Of a DNA stretch of 64,000 nt, positions 8,986 through 18,218 are shown piece after piece (position 1 is the first letter of the stretch; every line of letters begins with the position of its first letter). Source of the stretch: Saprospiraceae bacterium (GTDB taxonomy: Bacteria > Bacteroidota > Bacteroidia > Chitinophagales > Saprospiraceae). The notes below the pieces were generated by a model, which worked only from the letters and a program-made list of their open reading frames with translations, ran no database searches and was not told where the DNA came from. The stretch is from assembly GCA_016709995.1 (NCBI GenBank), contig JADJLQ010000001.1:592001-656000 (forward strand), read 5' to 3'. The translations under genes and the position numbers were made by a program.

Positions 8986-9558
8986 ATGGCCAGCACCAAT
9001 CATGTCACTGAAACTTTTGAAAAAATAGACTTCACAGAAAAACCCCTCCCAAGAGGTGAATATGAAGAATGCATTTTCCTTCAATGTAATTTTTCTGACT
9101 CTGATCTATCCAATATCCATTTTTATGATTGTAGTTTTAGAGGTTGTAACCTAAGCCTCGCCGCTTTATCTAATAATACCATGAGCGATGTGAAGTTTAG
9201 AGATTGTAAACTATTAGGATTGCATTTTGAACTATGTAATCCGATCATGTTTTCCGTCAGTTTTGAAAAATGTATACTAAATCTTTCTTCATTCTATAAC
9301 TTGAAAATGAAGAAAACCATTTTTTTGGAATGTAGTTTGAGGGAGTGTGATTTTACTGGTGCCGACCTGAGCCAGGCGGTCTTCGATCATAGTGATCTGC
9401 TCGGTGCCAGGTTTGATAGCACTACCCTTGAAAAAGCAGATCTTCGATGGGCCAAAAACTTTGCTATTGATCCGGAAATGAATAAAATAACCAAGGCCAA
9501 ATTTTCAAAAGAAGGGGTCATGGGTTTGCTCTATAAATGGGATATTGTGATAGAATAG
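8986..9558 (+). CDS. Pentapeptide-repeat protein
   Basis: A 190-residue protein started at ATG 8986 (an in-frame TTG at 8980 is weaker). From residue 28 onward almost every fifth position is Leu/Phe with small or polar flanks (CNFSDSDLSNIHF, CDFTGADLSQAVFDHSDL, ARFDSTTLEKADLRWA). This is the A(D/N)LXX pattern that builds a right-handed quadrilateral beta helix. Members such as Qnr/McbG mimic DNA and protect gyrase from quinolones or microcins, but most chromosomal relatives have no known role, and I would not infer drug resistance from sequence alone. No signal peptide is visible. It lies 49 bases after trmD and may be the last gene of that unit. Confidence 0.88.
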   Translation: MASTNHVTETFEKIDFTEKPLPRGEYEECIFLQCNFSDSDLSNIHFYDCSFRGCNLSLAALSNNTMSDVKFRDCKLLGLHFELCNPIMFSVSFEKCILNLSSFYNLKMKKTIFLECSLRECDFTGADLSQAVFDHSDLLGARFDSTTLEKADLRWAKNFAIDPEMNKITKAKFSKEGVMGLLYKWDIVIE

Positions 9559-9646
9559 TTAAATATATTGGGATAGGTCGCAGTCTAAGGCCATGTAGTT
9601 TGATTTGAATTCATTAATTTCATTTCCTGTTTTTTAACTTCTATAA

Positions 9647-10639
9647 ATGAAAGCAATGACTTCTGAAAATAAAACAATGGCTAACACGATGATGCCTAAT
9701 AATAATCATGCGGACATTCCGGGCAATCCATCTACTGCTACCAGTAGCAAGATTGCGCTTAATAATCGAAGCAATGGACAACCACTACGAGTGTTGTCCG
9801 AAGATGATTGGACCTTTTGGTTACACAATGGATATGTAGTAATAAAAAATGCTGTGCCGCGGGATCAGGCTTTAGCCACTGCCAGGTTTGTCTGGGAGTT
9901 TGAAGATAAAGATCCGAAGGATATGAGCACCTGGTACACTGCTCCTCGTGCTGAAATGCAAATGAAAGAGCTCACCAATACCGGCATGGTAGAGGTGTAT
10001 AATAATCAGCACCTGTGGAATAATCGTCAAATGCCGAAAGTATATGATGCTTTTGTAGATATCTGGGGCACTGAAAAATTATGGGTCACCATTGATCGGG
10101 CCAACCTTAATTTTCCGCTAAGACCTGGTTTCGAATATAAAGCATTTATTCATTGGGATTATGACCCGGAGACCCATCCACAGAATGTGCAGGGGGTCCT
10201 GGCCCTTGCCGATCAGACGGATGAAAATATGGGGGGATTCCAATGTATCCCTGAGCTTTATAGAAATTACGATAGCTGGAAACTCACTCAACCTGAAGAT
10301 CGGGACCGATTCAAACCGGATATCACCGAGTTTAAGGATAAGATTGTAAAAGTAAAATTAGAGGCGGGCGATCTCTTAATTTTTAATAGCACGACCCCAC
10401 ATGGTATCCGGGCTAATAATTCGGCTGACAAAGTTAGAGTCGCACAATACATTTCTATGATGCCGGCTGAAGAAGATCATGAAGCGCTTCGTCAATGGCG
10501 GATCAACTCCTGGCGAGATAGAATAGCTCCGGAAGGGTATGCTTTTCCAGGTGATCCACGAAATTGGGAACAAACCAGGTACGGCACCGCAGAATTATCT
10601 GATCTTGGTAAAAAATTATTAGGATTGGATAAATGGTAA
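9647..10639 (+). CDS. Phytanoyl-CoA dioxygenase (PhyH) family Fe(II)/2-oxoglutarate oxygenase
   Basis: A 330-residue protein. The first 45 residues are polar, Asn/Thr/Met-rich and probably disordered; a later Met may be the real start. The fold then follows PhyH proteins: DDWTFWLHNGYVVIKNAV at the N-terminus, a metal site formed by His169 and Asp171 (FIHWDYDP) with His252 (TTPHGIRANN), and Arg264 as the likely 2-oxoglutarate anchor. The intact 2-His-1-Asp facial triad implies an active iron oxygenase. The substrate is unknown; family members hydroxylate lipids, ectoine precursors, sugars or natural products. It is followed by an aldo/keto reductase (63 bases) and an SDR, which together look like a small catabolic or detoxifying unit. 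Confidence 0.85.
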   Translation: MKAMTSENKTMANTMMPNNNHADIPGNPSTATSSKIALNNRSNGQPLRVLSEDDWTFWLHNGYVVIKNAVPRDQALATARFVWEFEDKDPKDMSTWYTAPRAEMQMKELTNTGMVEVYNNQHLWNNRQMPKVYDAFVDIWGTEKLWVTIDRANLNFPLRPGFEYKAFIHWDYDPETHPQNVQGVLALADQTDENMGGFQCIPELYRNYDSWKLTQPEDRDRFKPDITEFKDKIVKVKLEAGDLLIFNSTTPHGIRANNSADKVRVAQYISMMPAEEDHEALRQWRINSWRDRIAPEGYAFPGDPRNWEQTRYGTAELSDLGKKLLGLDKW

Positions 10640-10702
10640 TGCTCTTTTTCCAGTTTAACTTCCAGTGAATCAGATATCCCTTACCACTCTATAAAAAATA
10701 GG

Positions 10703-11518
10703 ATGAATATAACTACCACCCTAAATAATGGATCGATGATGCCATTGCTAGGCCTTGGGTGTTGGGATATGTGGGGCAGGGAAGCGCAGGTATCAGTGGA
10801 AGCTGCGATCAATATTGGTTATCGACTCATAGATACTGCTTCGATGTATGGCAATGAGCCTGAGGTTGGGACTGGTATTTCCCATTCAGGGATTGCTCGT
10901 GAAGAGATTTTTATCACCACTAAAGTCAATAATGCTGATCAAGGCTTTGATGAAACATTAAGGGCCTATGACGAATCTTGCAAGAAACTAAAGTTGGATT
11001 ATGTCGATTTGTATTTAATTCATTGGCCACTCAAACGGACGCGCAAACAAACATGGAAAGCGCTTGAAAAAATTTACCTCGATGGCAGGGTAAAATCGAT
11101 CGGAGTATGCAATTATCTTTCTCCATTTTTGGGAGAGATAGATACATATCTCGATATAGTCCCCGCGGTAAATCAATGTGAGTTTTATCCATACTTATAT
11201 GATCAGAAACTGTTACAGGCATGTACTTCCAGAGGCATTGTGCTTCAAGCCTGGTCTCCGCTGTTGAGGGGCAAGCGGTTTGCAGATCCTAAACTCATCC
11301 AGATCGCAGCAAAATATCACAAGACGCCTGCGCAAATGCTCCTCAGATGGGCACTCGATCATGGCATATCTACCATCCCCAAGTCCTCTTCTGTATATAG
11401 GTTGAAAGAAAATTTTGATGTTTTTGATTTTACCATTTCATCCGAAGATCTACATGCTATGGATCAATTTGATGAAAATTATAGGATGTCGGGAGAAGAT
11501 CCGATGAAGCTTTGGTGA
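10703..11518 (+). CDS. Aldo/keto reductase
   Basis: A 271-residue (alpha/beta)8-barrel NADPH-dependent reductase. The catalytic tetrad is complete: Asp in RLIDTASMYGNE, the Tyr of the same motif, Lys in FITTKVNN and His in LYLIHWPL. The cofactor-phosphate region near the C-terminus reads STIPKSSSVYRLKENF, typical of AKRs that bind NADP. Such enzymes reduce aldehydes, ketones or sugars. The protein is close to the 2,5-diketo-gluconate reductase type in length and motif spacing, but substrate cannot be assigned. It sits between a PhyH oxygenase and an SDR, all on the plus strand, suggesting an oxidation/reduction pathway on one compound. Confidence 0.92.
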   Translation: MNITTTLNNGSMMPLLGLGCWDMWGREAQVSVEAAINIGYRLIDTASMYGNEPEVGTGISHSGIAREEIFITTKVNNADQGFDETLRAYDESCKKLKLDYVDLYLIHWPLKRTRKQTWKALEKIYLDGRVKSIGVCNYLSPFLGEIDTYLDIVPAVNQCEFYPYLYDQKLLQACTSRGIVLQAWSPLLRGKRFADPKLIQIAAKYHKTPAQMLLRWALDHGISTIPKSSSVYRLKENFDVFDFTISSEDLHAMDQFDENYRMSGEDPMKLW

Positions 11519-11537
11519 AGCTGGGAGAAAAAATATT

Positions 11538-11573
11538 TCAAATTCAAAATCAAATTCAAAATTCAAAATCAAG
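11538..11573 (+). repeat. AT-rich simple repeat between aldo/keto reductase and SDR genes
   Basis: Three imperfect tandem copies of an AATTCAAAATC-like unit fill the gap, ending in an 8-base T run at 11573-11580 just ahead of the SDR start. It has low complexity and no coding content. Confidence 0.7.
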
Positions 11574-11585
11574 TTTTTTTAAAAA

Positions 11586-12359
11586 ATGTCAATTAATAAA
11601 AAAGTGGTCATAGTCACCGGAGGCGCACGTGGTATAGGCCTTGCCATTGTGCATAGATTTATTAAAGAAGACTATGCAGTAGCTATTTTGGACAAAGATG
11701 AGCTCACCTTACAGGAAACCATGGCTCAGTGGCACGATAAGATTGAGGTGCTTGGAGTGGTTTGTGATGTGTCTGATGAAAAACTTGTTTATGAAAGTAT
11801 TGACAAGGTCATAGCTCATTACGGTCGGATAGATGCTTTGATTAACAATGCAGGGATAGCCATATTCAAACCAGCCATCGAACTCACTTTTGATGAATGG
11901 TCTATGGTATTGGCCACTAATCTGAATGGTCCTTTTTTATGCACACAAGCTTGCATCCCACATATGCTGACAGTGGGTCAGGCTGCTGTAGTCAATATAG
12001 CCAGCATCTCCGGGGTGCGGGCTAGTACACTTCGCATCGCTTACGGGACCAGCAAGGCGGCCCTGATGCATCTCACCAAGCAACAAGCTGTAGAATACGG
12101 TGATAAAGGCATACGAATAAATGCTGTAGCCCCGGGACCGGTCCCGACAGAGATGTCCGTGCAAGTACACTCAACGGACATCAAAAAAGCTTATATGAAT
12201 GCAATACCTTTAGCCAGATTTGGCACGGCGGACGAAATCGCCAATGTCGTCTATTTTCTATGTAGCGAGGAGGCCAGATATATCAATGGACAAATCATAG
12301 CCGTTGACGGAGGATTTGATGCTGCAGGGGTGGGATTGGAGGCGTTACGGCAATCGTAA
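11586..12359 (+). CDS. SDR family NAD(P)-dependent oxidoreductase
   Basis: A 257-residue classical short-chain dehydrogenase. The cofactor motif is TGGARGIG at residues 11-18, followed by Asp at the end of beta 2 (AILDKDE), which favours NAD(H). The tetrad is Asn in NNAGIA, Ser in NIASISG, and Tyr/Lys in YGTSKAA. The C-terminus carries the usual GQIIAVDGGFDA. Members of this clade oxidise sugar alcohols, glucose or 3-hydroxy-acyl compounds; substrate unknown. It may act in series with the upstream aldo/keto reductase. The next gene downstream is convergent, with 24 bases between the two stops. Confidence 0.9.
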   Translation: MSINKKVVIVTGGARGIGLAIVHRFIKEDYAVAILDKDELTLQETMAQWHDKIEVLGVVCDVSDEKLVYESIDKVIAHYGRIDALINNAGIAIFKPAIELTFDEWSMVLATNLNGPFLCTQACIPHMLTVGQAAVVNIASISGVRASTLRIAYGTSKAALMHLTKQQAVEYGDKGIRINAVAPGPVPTEMSVQVHSTDIKKAYMNAIPLARFGTADEIANVVYFLCSEEARYINGQIIAVDGGFDAAGVGLEALRQS

Positions 12360-12383
12360 GGCTAAATAAATAGCAATCAAGGC

Positions 12384-13492
12384 TCAGTCAAGTGTGACTC
12401 CGATCAATGATCCTATTCCATAAGTAATAGCGGCTGCCATCACACCAAAGATCACTTGTCTGAATCCTGAGTACCAAATACTTTTTCCAGTAAAAATAGT
12501 GATCGCACTTCCGATAAAAAACAAGCCTATTGAGGTAAGTCCGATAGCCCAAATGATTGCTTTGGGACCAGAGCTCAACATAAAGGGCACGACAGGTATG
12601 ATAGCGCCTATTGCAAATAAAATAAAAGATGCGATTGCTGCCGTCCAGGCAGATCCTTCTAATTCATCTTGTTGAATGCCTAATTCTTCCTGGATCAAAA
12701 TTTCTTTAGCAGTGCTGGTAGATGAAAAAGCTTTTGAGGCTAACTCCAGGGCTTGATTCTCTTCTATTCCTTTGGACATATAGATCAATTGGAGTTCTTT
12801 TGTTCCAATTCAGGATGCATTTCAAGTTCATCTATTTCAAGTTGCATCTGCCTTTCATATAATTCTTGTGAGCTTTTGACCGATATCCATTCACCCAATG
12901 CCATTGAAAGAGCGCCGGCTAATAAACCAGCTACTCCGGCTAACAATACCCCTTGACCGCCATTGGTCGCGCCAGCCATACCCATCACTAAACTAGCATT
13001 AGATATAAGTCCATCATTGGCACCTAATACTGCTGCGCGCAAAGCATTACCTCCAATGGTTTTGTGCCTCCGTCCCTCCAGCATTGTCAGCTTGGCTCCG
13101 GATACTTTTCCTTGCCTTTTGACAAGGTTGTCAAGGATAGTAGTATGGTTGTCTTCCTTCCCACTGATGGGTATAGAAAAATGTGTTTTTAATTTTTTCT
13201 GTTTGAAAGCCAACGACTTTTCTGTCTGCATCAAGGTGTCTAAAACATATTCATAACCAAATACTTTGCCTATTCGGTGTACAACTTTGGCGCGCCATGA
13301 AGGTAATAAAAGGTCTAATCTATCCGCCTGGATGGAGTGGTTGATAGAGGAAGCATGCTGTGCCTCAATGATGGCCATTTCGTGAAATATTTTTTTGATA
13401 GAGGGGTCAGTTTCTACTTTCTCCAATTGATAGTATAGGTAAGCAGCATCTACTTCTGTTTGACTATTTTCTGCAGAGGTAAACTTTTTCAT
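12384..13492 (-). pseudogene. VIT1/CCC1-type Fe/Mn transporter with N-terminal ferritin-like domain, interrupted by a -1 frameshift
   Basis: Two minus-strand frames together make one protein. The first (13492-12785, 235 residues) has a ferritin/rubrerythrin-like N-terminal region (AAYLYYQLEKV, EMAIIEAQHASS), then the VIT1 core (AAVLGANDGLISNASLVMGMAGA, ALSMALGEWISVKSSQELYERQ), ending ELEMHPELEQKNSN and TGA. The continuation is in the +1 frame: after the A run at 12798-12801 the other frame reads KELQLIYMSKGIEENQALELA, then three more membrane helices to 12384. Adding one A to that run (four to five) restores a protein of about 370 residues, normal for this family. The conserved reading on both sides points to either a recent mutation or a homopolymer sequencing error. 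The intact protein would export or store iron/manganese across the inner membrane. Confidence 0.82.
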
Positions 13493-13553
13493 ATTTTTTA
13501 AGAATGAAGGTGTGAGTTATCTATCATAGGTTTAAAAACAACTTGTTTACTTA

Positions 13554-14561
13554 TTATTTGATATTCCTAAGATTCTTGTTTTCCAATATTTTGATATAAT
13601 TACTTCGTTCGTAAGCAGTGGGATCAGATACATGCTCCTGGCTCATCGATCCTCTGAATGCATCCATGGATTTAAAGCCCATTTCGCGCATATACCATTT
13701 TAGGTCATCGAGAATATCTTTGATCCACGGTATACCATGCCGGTAAAGTGCAGAAGCACACATAGCTACATCTGCGCCAGCGAGAATATATTTGATCAAT
13801 TCTTTGGCTCCATGTACCCCTGTTGTGGCAGCCAGCGAGACTGGAATCCTGCCATGCAGTATAGCGATCCATAACAAGGGTAGTCGGATCTCTGAGGGGT
13901 GGCTGAATTCAAGATTGGGTATCACTGAAAGATTATCGATATCAAAATCTGGTTGATAAAACCGGTTAAACAACACGAGCGCATCCGCTCCGGATTGCTG
14001 CAATTGATTGGCCATATGACCCAGCGCTGAAAAATATGGATTTAACTTTACGGCGATCGGTATTTTTACAGTTTTACGAATCAACTGTACGATATCCAAA
14101 TACCTTTTTTCTACTTCTGCATTGGTGATATTAATGTCGGCAGGTATAAAGTATACATTGATCTCCAGTCCGTCAGCGCCTGCTCTTTCGATATCGAGGG
14201 CATACTCCGTCCAACCGTGGGGCGTGATCCCATTGAGACTGGCTATAATAGGAATGTCAGTACGCTCCTTGGCTTGCCTGATGATTTCAAGGTACTGAGA
14301 AGTATCTACTGCATATTCATCCAAATCAGGAAAGAAGTCAGCGGCTTCAGCAAATGCATTGGTCGTAGACCTCAACACTTGTTCGAGTTTGTGTGCATCC
14401 TGTTTGATCTGCTCTTCGAAAAGAGAAAACAAGACGACGGCACCGGCGCCGGCATCTTCCATTTTGAGGATATTGTCCACTTTTTCAGACAAGGGATTGG
14501 CAGAAACTACCAGGGGCGATTTTAAATGCAATCCCATATATCGGGAGGTTATATCAAGCAT
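13554..14561 (-). CDS. Dihydroorotate dehydrogenase-like FMN protein
   Basis: A 335-residue TIM-barrel flavoprotein of the DHOD-like type. Visible FMN-barrel features are SPLVVSANPLSE at the first strand, IIASLNGITPHGW, IPIAVKLNPYFS (Lys near the flavin), VSLAATTGVHGAKE and the phosphate-binding end ILAGADVAMCASALYRHG. True class 1 DHODs have a catalytic Cys or Ser in a flexible loop that I cannot place with confidence. In many genomes this DHOD-like gene sits next to nifJ, as it does here (78 bases downstream of the nifJ stop, same strand). It probably serves the PFOR module rather than pyrimidine synthesis. Its actual reaction is uncertain. Confidence 0.85.
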   Translation of the reverse strand: MLDITSRYMGLHLKSPLVVSANPLSEKVDNILKMEDAGAGAVVLFSLFEEQIKQDAHKLEQVLRSTTNAFAEAADFFPDLDEYAVDTSQYLEIIRQAKERTDIPIIASLNGITPHGWTEYALDIERAGADGLEINVYFIPADINITNAEVEKRYLDIVQLIRKTVKIPIAVKLNPYFSALGHMANQLQQSGADALVLFNRFYQPDFDIDNLSVIPNLEFSHPSEIRLPLLWIAILHGRIPVSLAATTGVHGAKELIKYILAGADVAMCASALYRHGIPWIKDILDDLKWYMREMGFKSMDAFRGSMSQEHVSDPTAYERSNYIKILENKNLRNIK

Positions 14562-14639
14562 GTATATTAAGTTTGATGCAATCCGAGGATTGTAGGTTTT
14601 TTAATTTGATATTACATTGACTGAACATGAGCGTACAGA

Positions 14640-17600
14640 TTACAAAACTGGCTGAAAATCATGGGCTCCATATCCTGCCATGTCTTCATAGGTTTTCCAG
14701 CGTAGGTCTACAATCTCCTGGGCGAGAACCATAAGTTTTTCTGCTTCTTTAGGTTGAGTTTGAGTGAGTACTTTGTACCTCAATTCGTTGTAAGCATAAT
14801 CTCTAAATGGCATGGTGGGCCGTGGAGAATCAAGGATAAATGGATTTCTATTATTTTTTCTCAAAACAGGATTGTATCTGATCAATGGCCAATAACCACT
14901 GGATACTGCTTTTTGCTGTTGATTCAATCCATCCTCCATATTGATGCCATGAGCAATACAATGACTATATGCCAGTACTAGCGACGGACCATCATATGCT
15001 TCAGCTTCTCGCATGGCTAACAAAGTCTGTTGAGGATTGGCACCCATGGCTACCTGGGCTACATATACATTGCCATAAGAGATGGCCTGCATCGCCAGGT
15101 CTTTTTTGCCTACTCTTTTACCGGCAGCTGCAAACTTAGCTGTGGCAGCAGTAGGCGTAGCTTTCGACATCTGGCCTCCAGTATTTGAATACACTTCCGT
15201 ATCCAGTACCAATACATTGATATTGCGTCCGCTAGCCAGGGCGTGATCCAAACCACCCGACCCTATGTCGTAGGCCCATCCATCACCTCCAATCAGCCAA
15301 ACACTTCTTTTAATGAGTTGGTCTACCACTGACATCAAGTGCTTAGCATCCAGATCATTGATATTTCTGAGCAATGCCTTTAGTCTGGAGATTCGATGTC
15401 TTTGAGCTTCTATTTCACTTTCGTGATGTTGTTTGCTATCTATTAATTCAGTGACAAAATCTTCGCCTAATTTGGGTGCGAGCCTTTGGAGTAATTGGTG
15501 GGCAATCGCTAATTGTTTATCGGTGGTCAATCGCATCCCGAGGCCAAACTCTGCATTGTCTTCGAATAAGGAATTTGACCATGCCGGACCTTTGCCCTGG
15601 GCATTGGTCGTCCAGGGAGTGGTAGGCAGATTGCCCCCATAGATTGAAGAACAGCCGGTCGCATTGGCCACCAATAGGCGATCGCCAAAAAGTTGAGTTA
15701 GTACTTTGATGTAAGGGGTCTCGCCGCAGCCTGCGCATGCACCTGAAAACTCAAACAAGGGTTGTAAAAACTGGACTCCATGTACCGTGGAGAAATTGAC
15801 ACCTGCTCTTTCATTTTCCGGCAATTTTTCAAAGTATCCGATGTTAGTTTTTTCTATTTCGATGATTGCATCTTTTGGTTTTAAGTTGATCGCCTTTTTG
15901 TCCCGGTCCTTTCTATCCGTCACCGGACATACTTCGAAACAAAGATTGCACCCGGTACAATCTTCAAGATATACCTGCAAAGTATACCTGGTCTCCGGGT
16001 AGCCTCTTGCATTGATCGGAGCGGATTTAAATCCGTCTGGAGCCTTAGCCAGATATTTTTCATTGTAAAATTTTGATCTGATCACACTATGAGGGCAGAC
16101 AAAACTGCAATTGCCGCATTGAATACAAATATCTGGCTCCCAGACGGCTATGATATCGGAGATGTTTCGTTTTTCATATTTGGTCGTGCCACTAGGATAT
16201 GTCCCGTCGACGGGCAGTGCACTGACAGGTATTTCATCGCCATGACCTTGCATCATCATCTGGGTCACAGTCCTCACAAATTCGGGAGCATCCTGGGAGA
16301 TTGGTTGTGATGGTTTAAAAACAGCAGTGGTATGCTCAGGAATGGTGACTTTGAATAAATTTTCAAGGGTTTGATCTACCGCTTTAAAATTTTGTTCTAC
16401 TACTTTGGGACCTTTTTTGAAGTAAGATTTTTCAATAGCTTTTTTAATCTGTGCGATAGCCTGATCAGGGGGCAATACACCGGACAGAGCAAAGAAACAA
16501 GTCTGCATAATGGTGTTGATCCTGCCTGCCATACCTGTCTGCCTGGCCACCGAGGTCGCATCGATGACGAAAAGATTAAGGTTTTTGTGCAGGATAGTTT
16601 GCTGGATATTCAATGGTAGTTGATCCCAGATCTCGTCCTTATCATACGGGCTGTTGAGTAATAAGGTTGCATTGGGTTTTGCCTGACCCAGGACATCTTC
16701 TTTACTCAGGAAATTAAATTGATGGCAAGCAATGAAATCCGCACTCGAAATCAAATAGGGCGCGTGAATCGGGTTTTTGGAAAATCTCAAATGCGAAACT
16801 GTTTTAGCTCCGGATTTTTTTGAATCATACACAAAATATCCCTGGGCAAAAAGGTCAGTATTTTCACCAATGATCTTTATAGTGTTTTTATTAGCTCCGA
16901 CAGTTCCATCTGCACCAAGGCCAAAAAACAAAGCCTGGGTCCATTCACTTTCATCCAAAGTAAAATATGGATCTACCATCAGACTGGTATGACCTACATC
17001 ATCCAGGATACCTACGGTAAAATGGTTCTTTGGTGTCTCAGCGCTCAATTCATCAAAGACTGCCTTGATCATGGCAGGAGTGACTTCTTTGGATGAGAGC
17101 CCATAACGGCCCCCGATGATGGTGGGCATTTGCGTTATACTGCCTGCTGCATAGGCCTCAGCAAAGCTGACGATTACATCCTGGTACATAGGTTCGCCGG
17201 AGGCACCAGGTTCTTTGGTTCTATCCAATACAGCTATTTTTTTAACTGTATTGGGAATAGCAGCTAAAAATGCTTCGGTAGGGAAGGGGCGGTACAAAGT
17301 GATCTGAATGACTCCTGTTTTTTCGCCATATTTTTCAAGAAACAATGCAGTCTCGATAGCTGTATCGGCACCTGAGCCCATAATGACGATGATTTTGGTT
17401 GCATCCTCTGGCCCATGGTATTTCACTGGAGCATATTGTCTGCCAGTGAGATTATAAAATTTGAGCATTTCTTCACTGAGTATGCCAGGGACCTTTGTGT
17501 AATATGGATTGACTGTCTCTCTGCCTTGAAAATATACATCCGGATTTTGAGCCGTCCCCCTAATAAATGGATGATCGGGATTAAGCCCTCTCGATCGATG

Positions 17601-18218
17601 AGCAAATACCAGGTCGTCATCGATCATGGCCCGGATCTCCTCTTCTGTCAACAAAGTGATTTTATTCACCTCATGCGAAGTCCTGAAACCATCAAAGAAA
17701 TGGATAAAAGGCACCCTGGCCTTCAAAGTGGTAGCCTGTGAGATAAGAGCCATGTCATGTGCCTCTTGTACGTTGGACGAAGCTAACAAAGCAAAACCAG
17801 TCGTACGGGCAGCCATAACATCCTGGTGGTCACCAAAGATGGACAATCCCTGGGCAGCCAAAGACCTGGCAGCCACATGAATCACAGCGGAGGTAAGCTC
17901 ACCGGCTATCTTATACATATTGGGAAGCATCAGCATCAATCCCTGAGAAGCGGTATAGGTAGTGGTCAATGAACCAGTTTGCAGGGCTCCGTGTACGGTG
18001 CCTGCGGCCCCACCTTCACTCTGCATTTCTATGACCTCAGGTATATTACCCCAGATATTTTTAATTCCTTTTGATGCCCACTCATCTGCAAACTCTGCCA
18101 TAGTAGAAGAGGGAGTAATAGGGTAGATGGCACATACTTCATTTACTCGATAAGCTACATATACTGCAGCTTCATTGCCGTCGATTGTAGCGACTTTATG
18201 TTTTTTATCTTCCATCAT
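14640..18218 (-). CDS. nifJ: Pyruvate:ferredoxin (flavodoxin) oxidoreductase
   Basis: A 1192-residue single-chain PFOR, normal length. In order: domain I with AAVYVAYRVNEVCAIYPITPSSTMAE (pyruvate/TPP pyrimidine side); the transketolase C-like domain; the gamma-type domain; the ferredoxin domain with CIQCGNCSFVCP and CTGCNLCFEVCP (two 4Fe-4S clusters, near residues 690-755); then the TPP-binding domain with CAGCGETPY (third-cluster Cys), GDGWAYDIGSGGLDHAL and DTEVYSNTGGQMSKATP. It converts pyruvate and CoA to acetyl-CoA and CO2, passing two low-potential electrons on, and can run in reverse. Its ATG overlaps the TGA of the upstream GltD/PadH-like gene by four bases (ATGA), strongly suggesting equal production of the two as partners. 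The enzyme class is usually oxygen-sensitive. Confidence 0.95.
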   Translation of the reverse strand: MMEDKKHKVATIDGNEAAVYVAYRVNEVCAIYPITPSSTMAEFADEWASKGIKNIWGNIPEVIEMQSEGGAAGTVHGALQTGSLTTTYTASQGLMLMLPNMYKIAGELTSAVIHVAARSLAAQGLSIFGDHQDVMAARTTGFALLASSNVQEAHDMALISQATTLKARVPFIHFFDGFRTSHEVNKITLLTEEEIRAMIDDDLVFAHRSRGLNPDHPFIRGTAQNPDVYFQGRETVNPYYTKVPGILSEEMLKFYNLTGRQYAPVKYHGPEDATKIIVIMGSGADTAIETALFLEKYGEKTGVIQITLYRPFPTEAFLAAIPNTVKKIAVLDRTKEPGASGEPMYQDVIVSFAEAYAAGSITQMPTIIGGRYGLSSKEVTPAMIKAVFDELSAETPKNHFTVGILDDVGHTSLMVDPYFTLDESEWTQALFFGLGADGTVGANKNTIKIIGENTDLFAQGYFVYDSKKSGAKTVSHLRFSKNPIHAPYLISSADFIACHQFNFLSKEDVLGQAKPNATLLLNSPYDKDEIWDQLPLNIQQTILHKNLNLFVIDATSVARQTGMAGRINTIMQTCFFALSGVLPPDQAIAQIKKAIEKSYFKKGPKVVEQNFKAVDQTLENLFKVTIPEHTTAVFKPSQPISQDAPEFVRTVTQMMMQGHGDEIPVSALPVDGTYPSGTTKYEKRNISDIIAVWEPDICIQCGNCSFVCPHSVIRSKFYNEKYLAKAPDGFKSAPINARGYPETRYTLQVYLEDCTGCNLCFEVCPVTDRKDRDKKAINLKPKDAIIEIEKTNIGYFEKLPENERAGVNFSTVHGVQFLQPLFEFSGACAGCGETPYIKVLTQLFGDRLLVANATGCSSIYGGNLPTTPWTTNAQGKGPAWSNSLFEDNAEFGLGMRLTTDKQLAIAHQLLQRLAPKLGEDFVTELIDSKQHHESEIEAQRHRISRLKALLRNINDLDAKHLMSVVDQLIKRSVWLIGGDGWAYDIGSGGLDHALASGRNINVLVLDTEVYSNTGGQMSKATPTAATAKFAAAGKRVGKKDLAMQAISYGNVYVAQVAMGANPQQTLLAMREAEAYDGPSLVLAYSHCIAHGINMEDGLNQQQKAVSSGYWPLIRYNPVLRKNNRNPFILDSPRPTMPFRDYAYNELRYKVLTQTQPKEAEKLMVLAQEIVDLRWKTYEDMAGYGAHDFQPVL

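Noticed and set aside
8986..9558. Calling the pentapeptide-repeat protein a quinolone-resistance (Qnr) determinant
   Set aside because: The repeat fold alone does not show gyrase protection, and the context is housekeeping (trmD).
12384..12788. Treating the two transporter halves as two separate genes
   Set aside because: The second half has no proper start (its first codon is a TTG corresponding to an internal Leu) and only makes sense as the continuation of the first.
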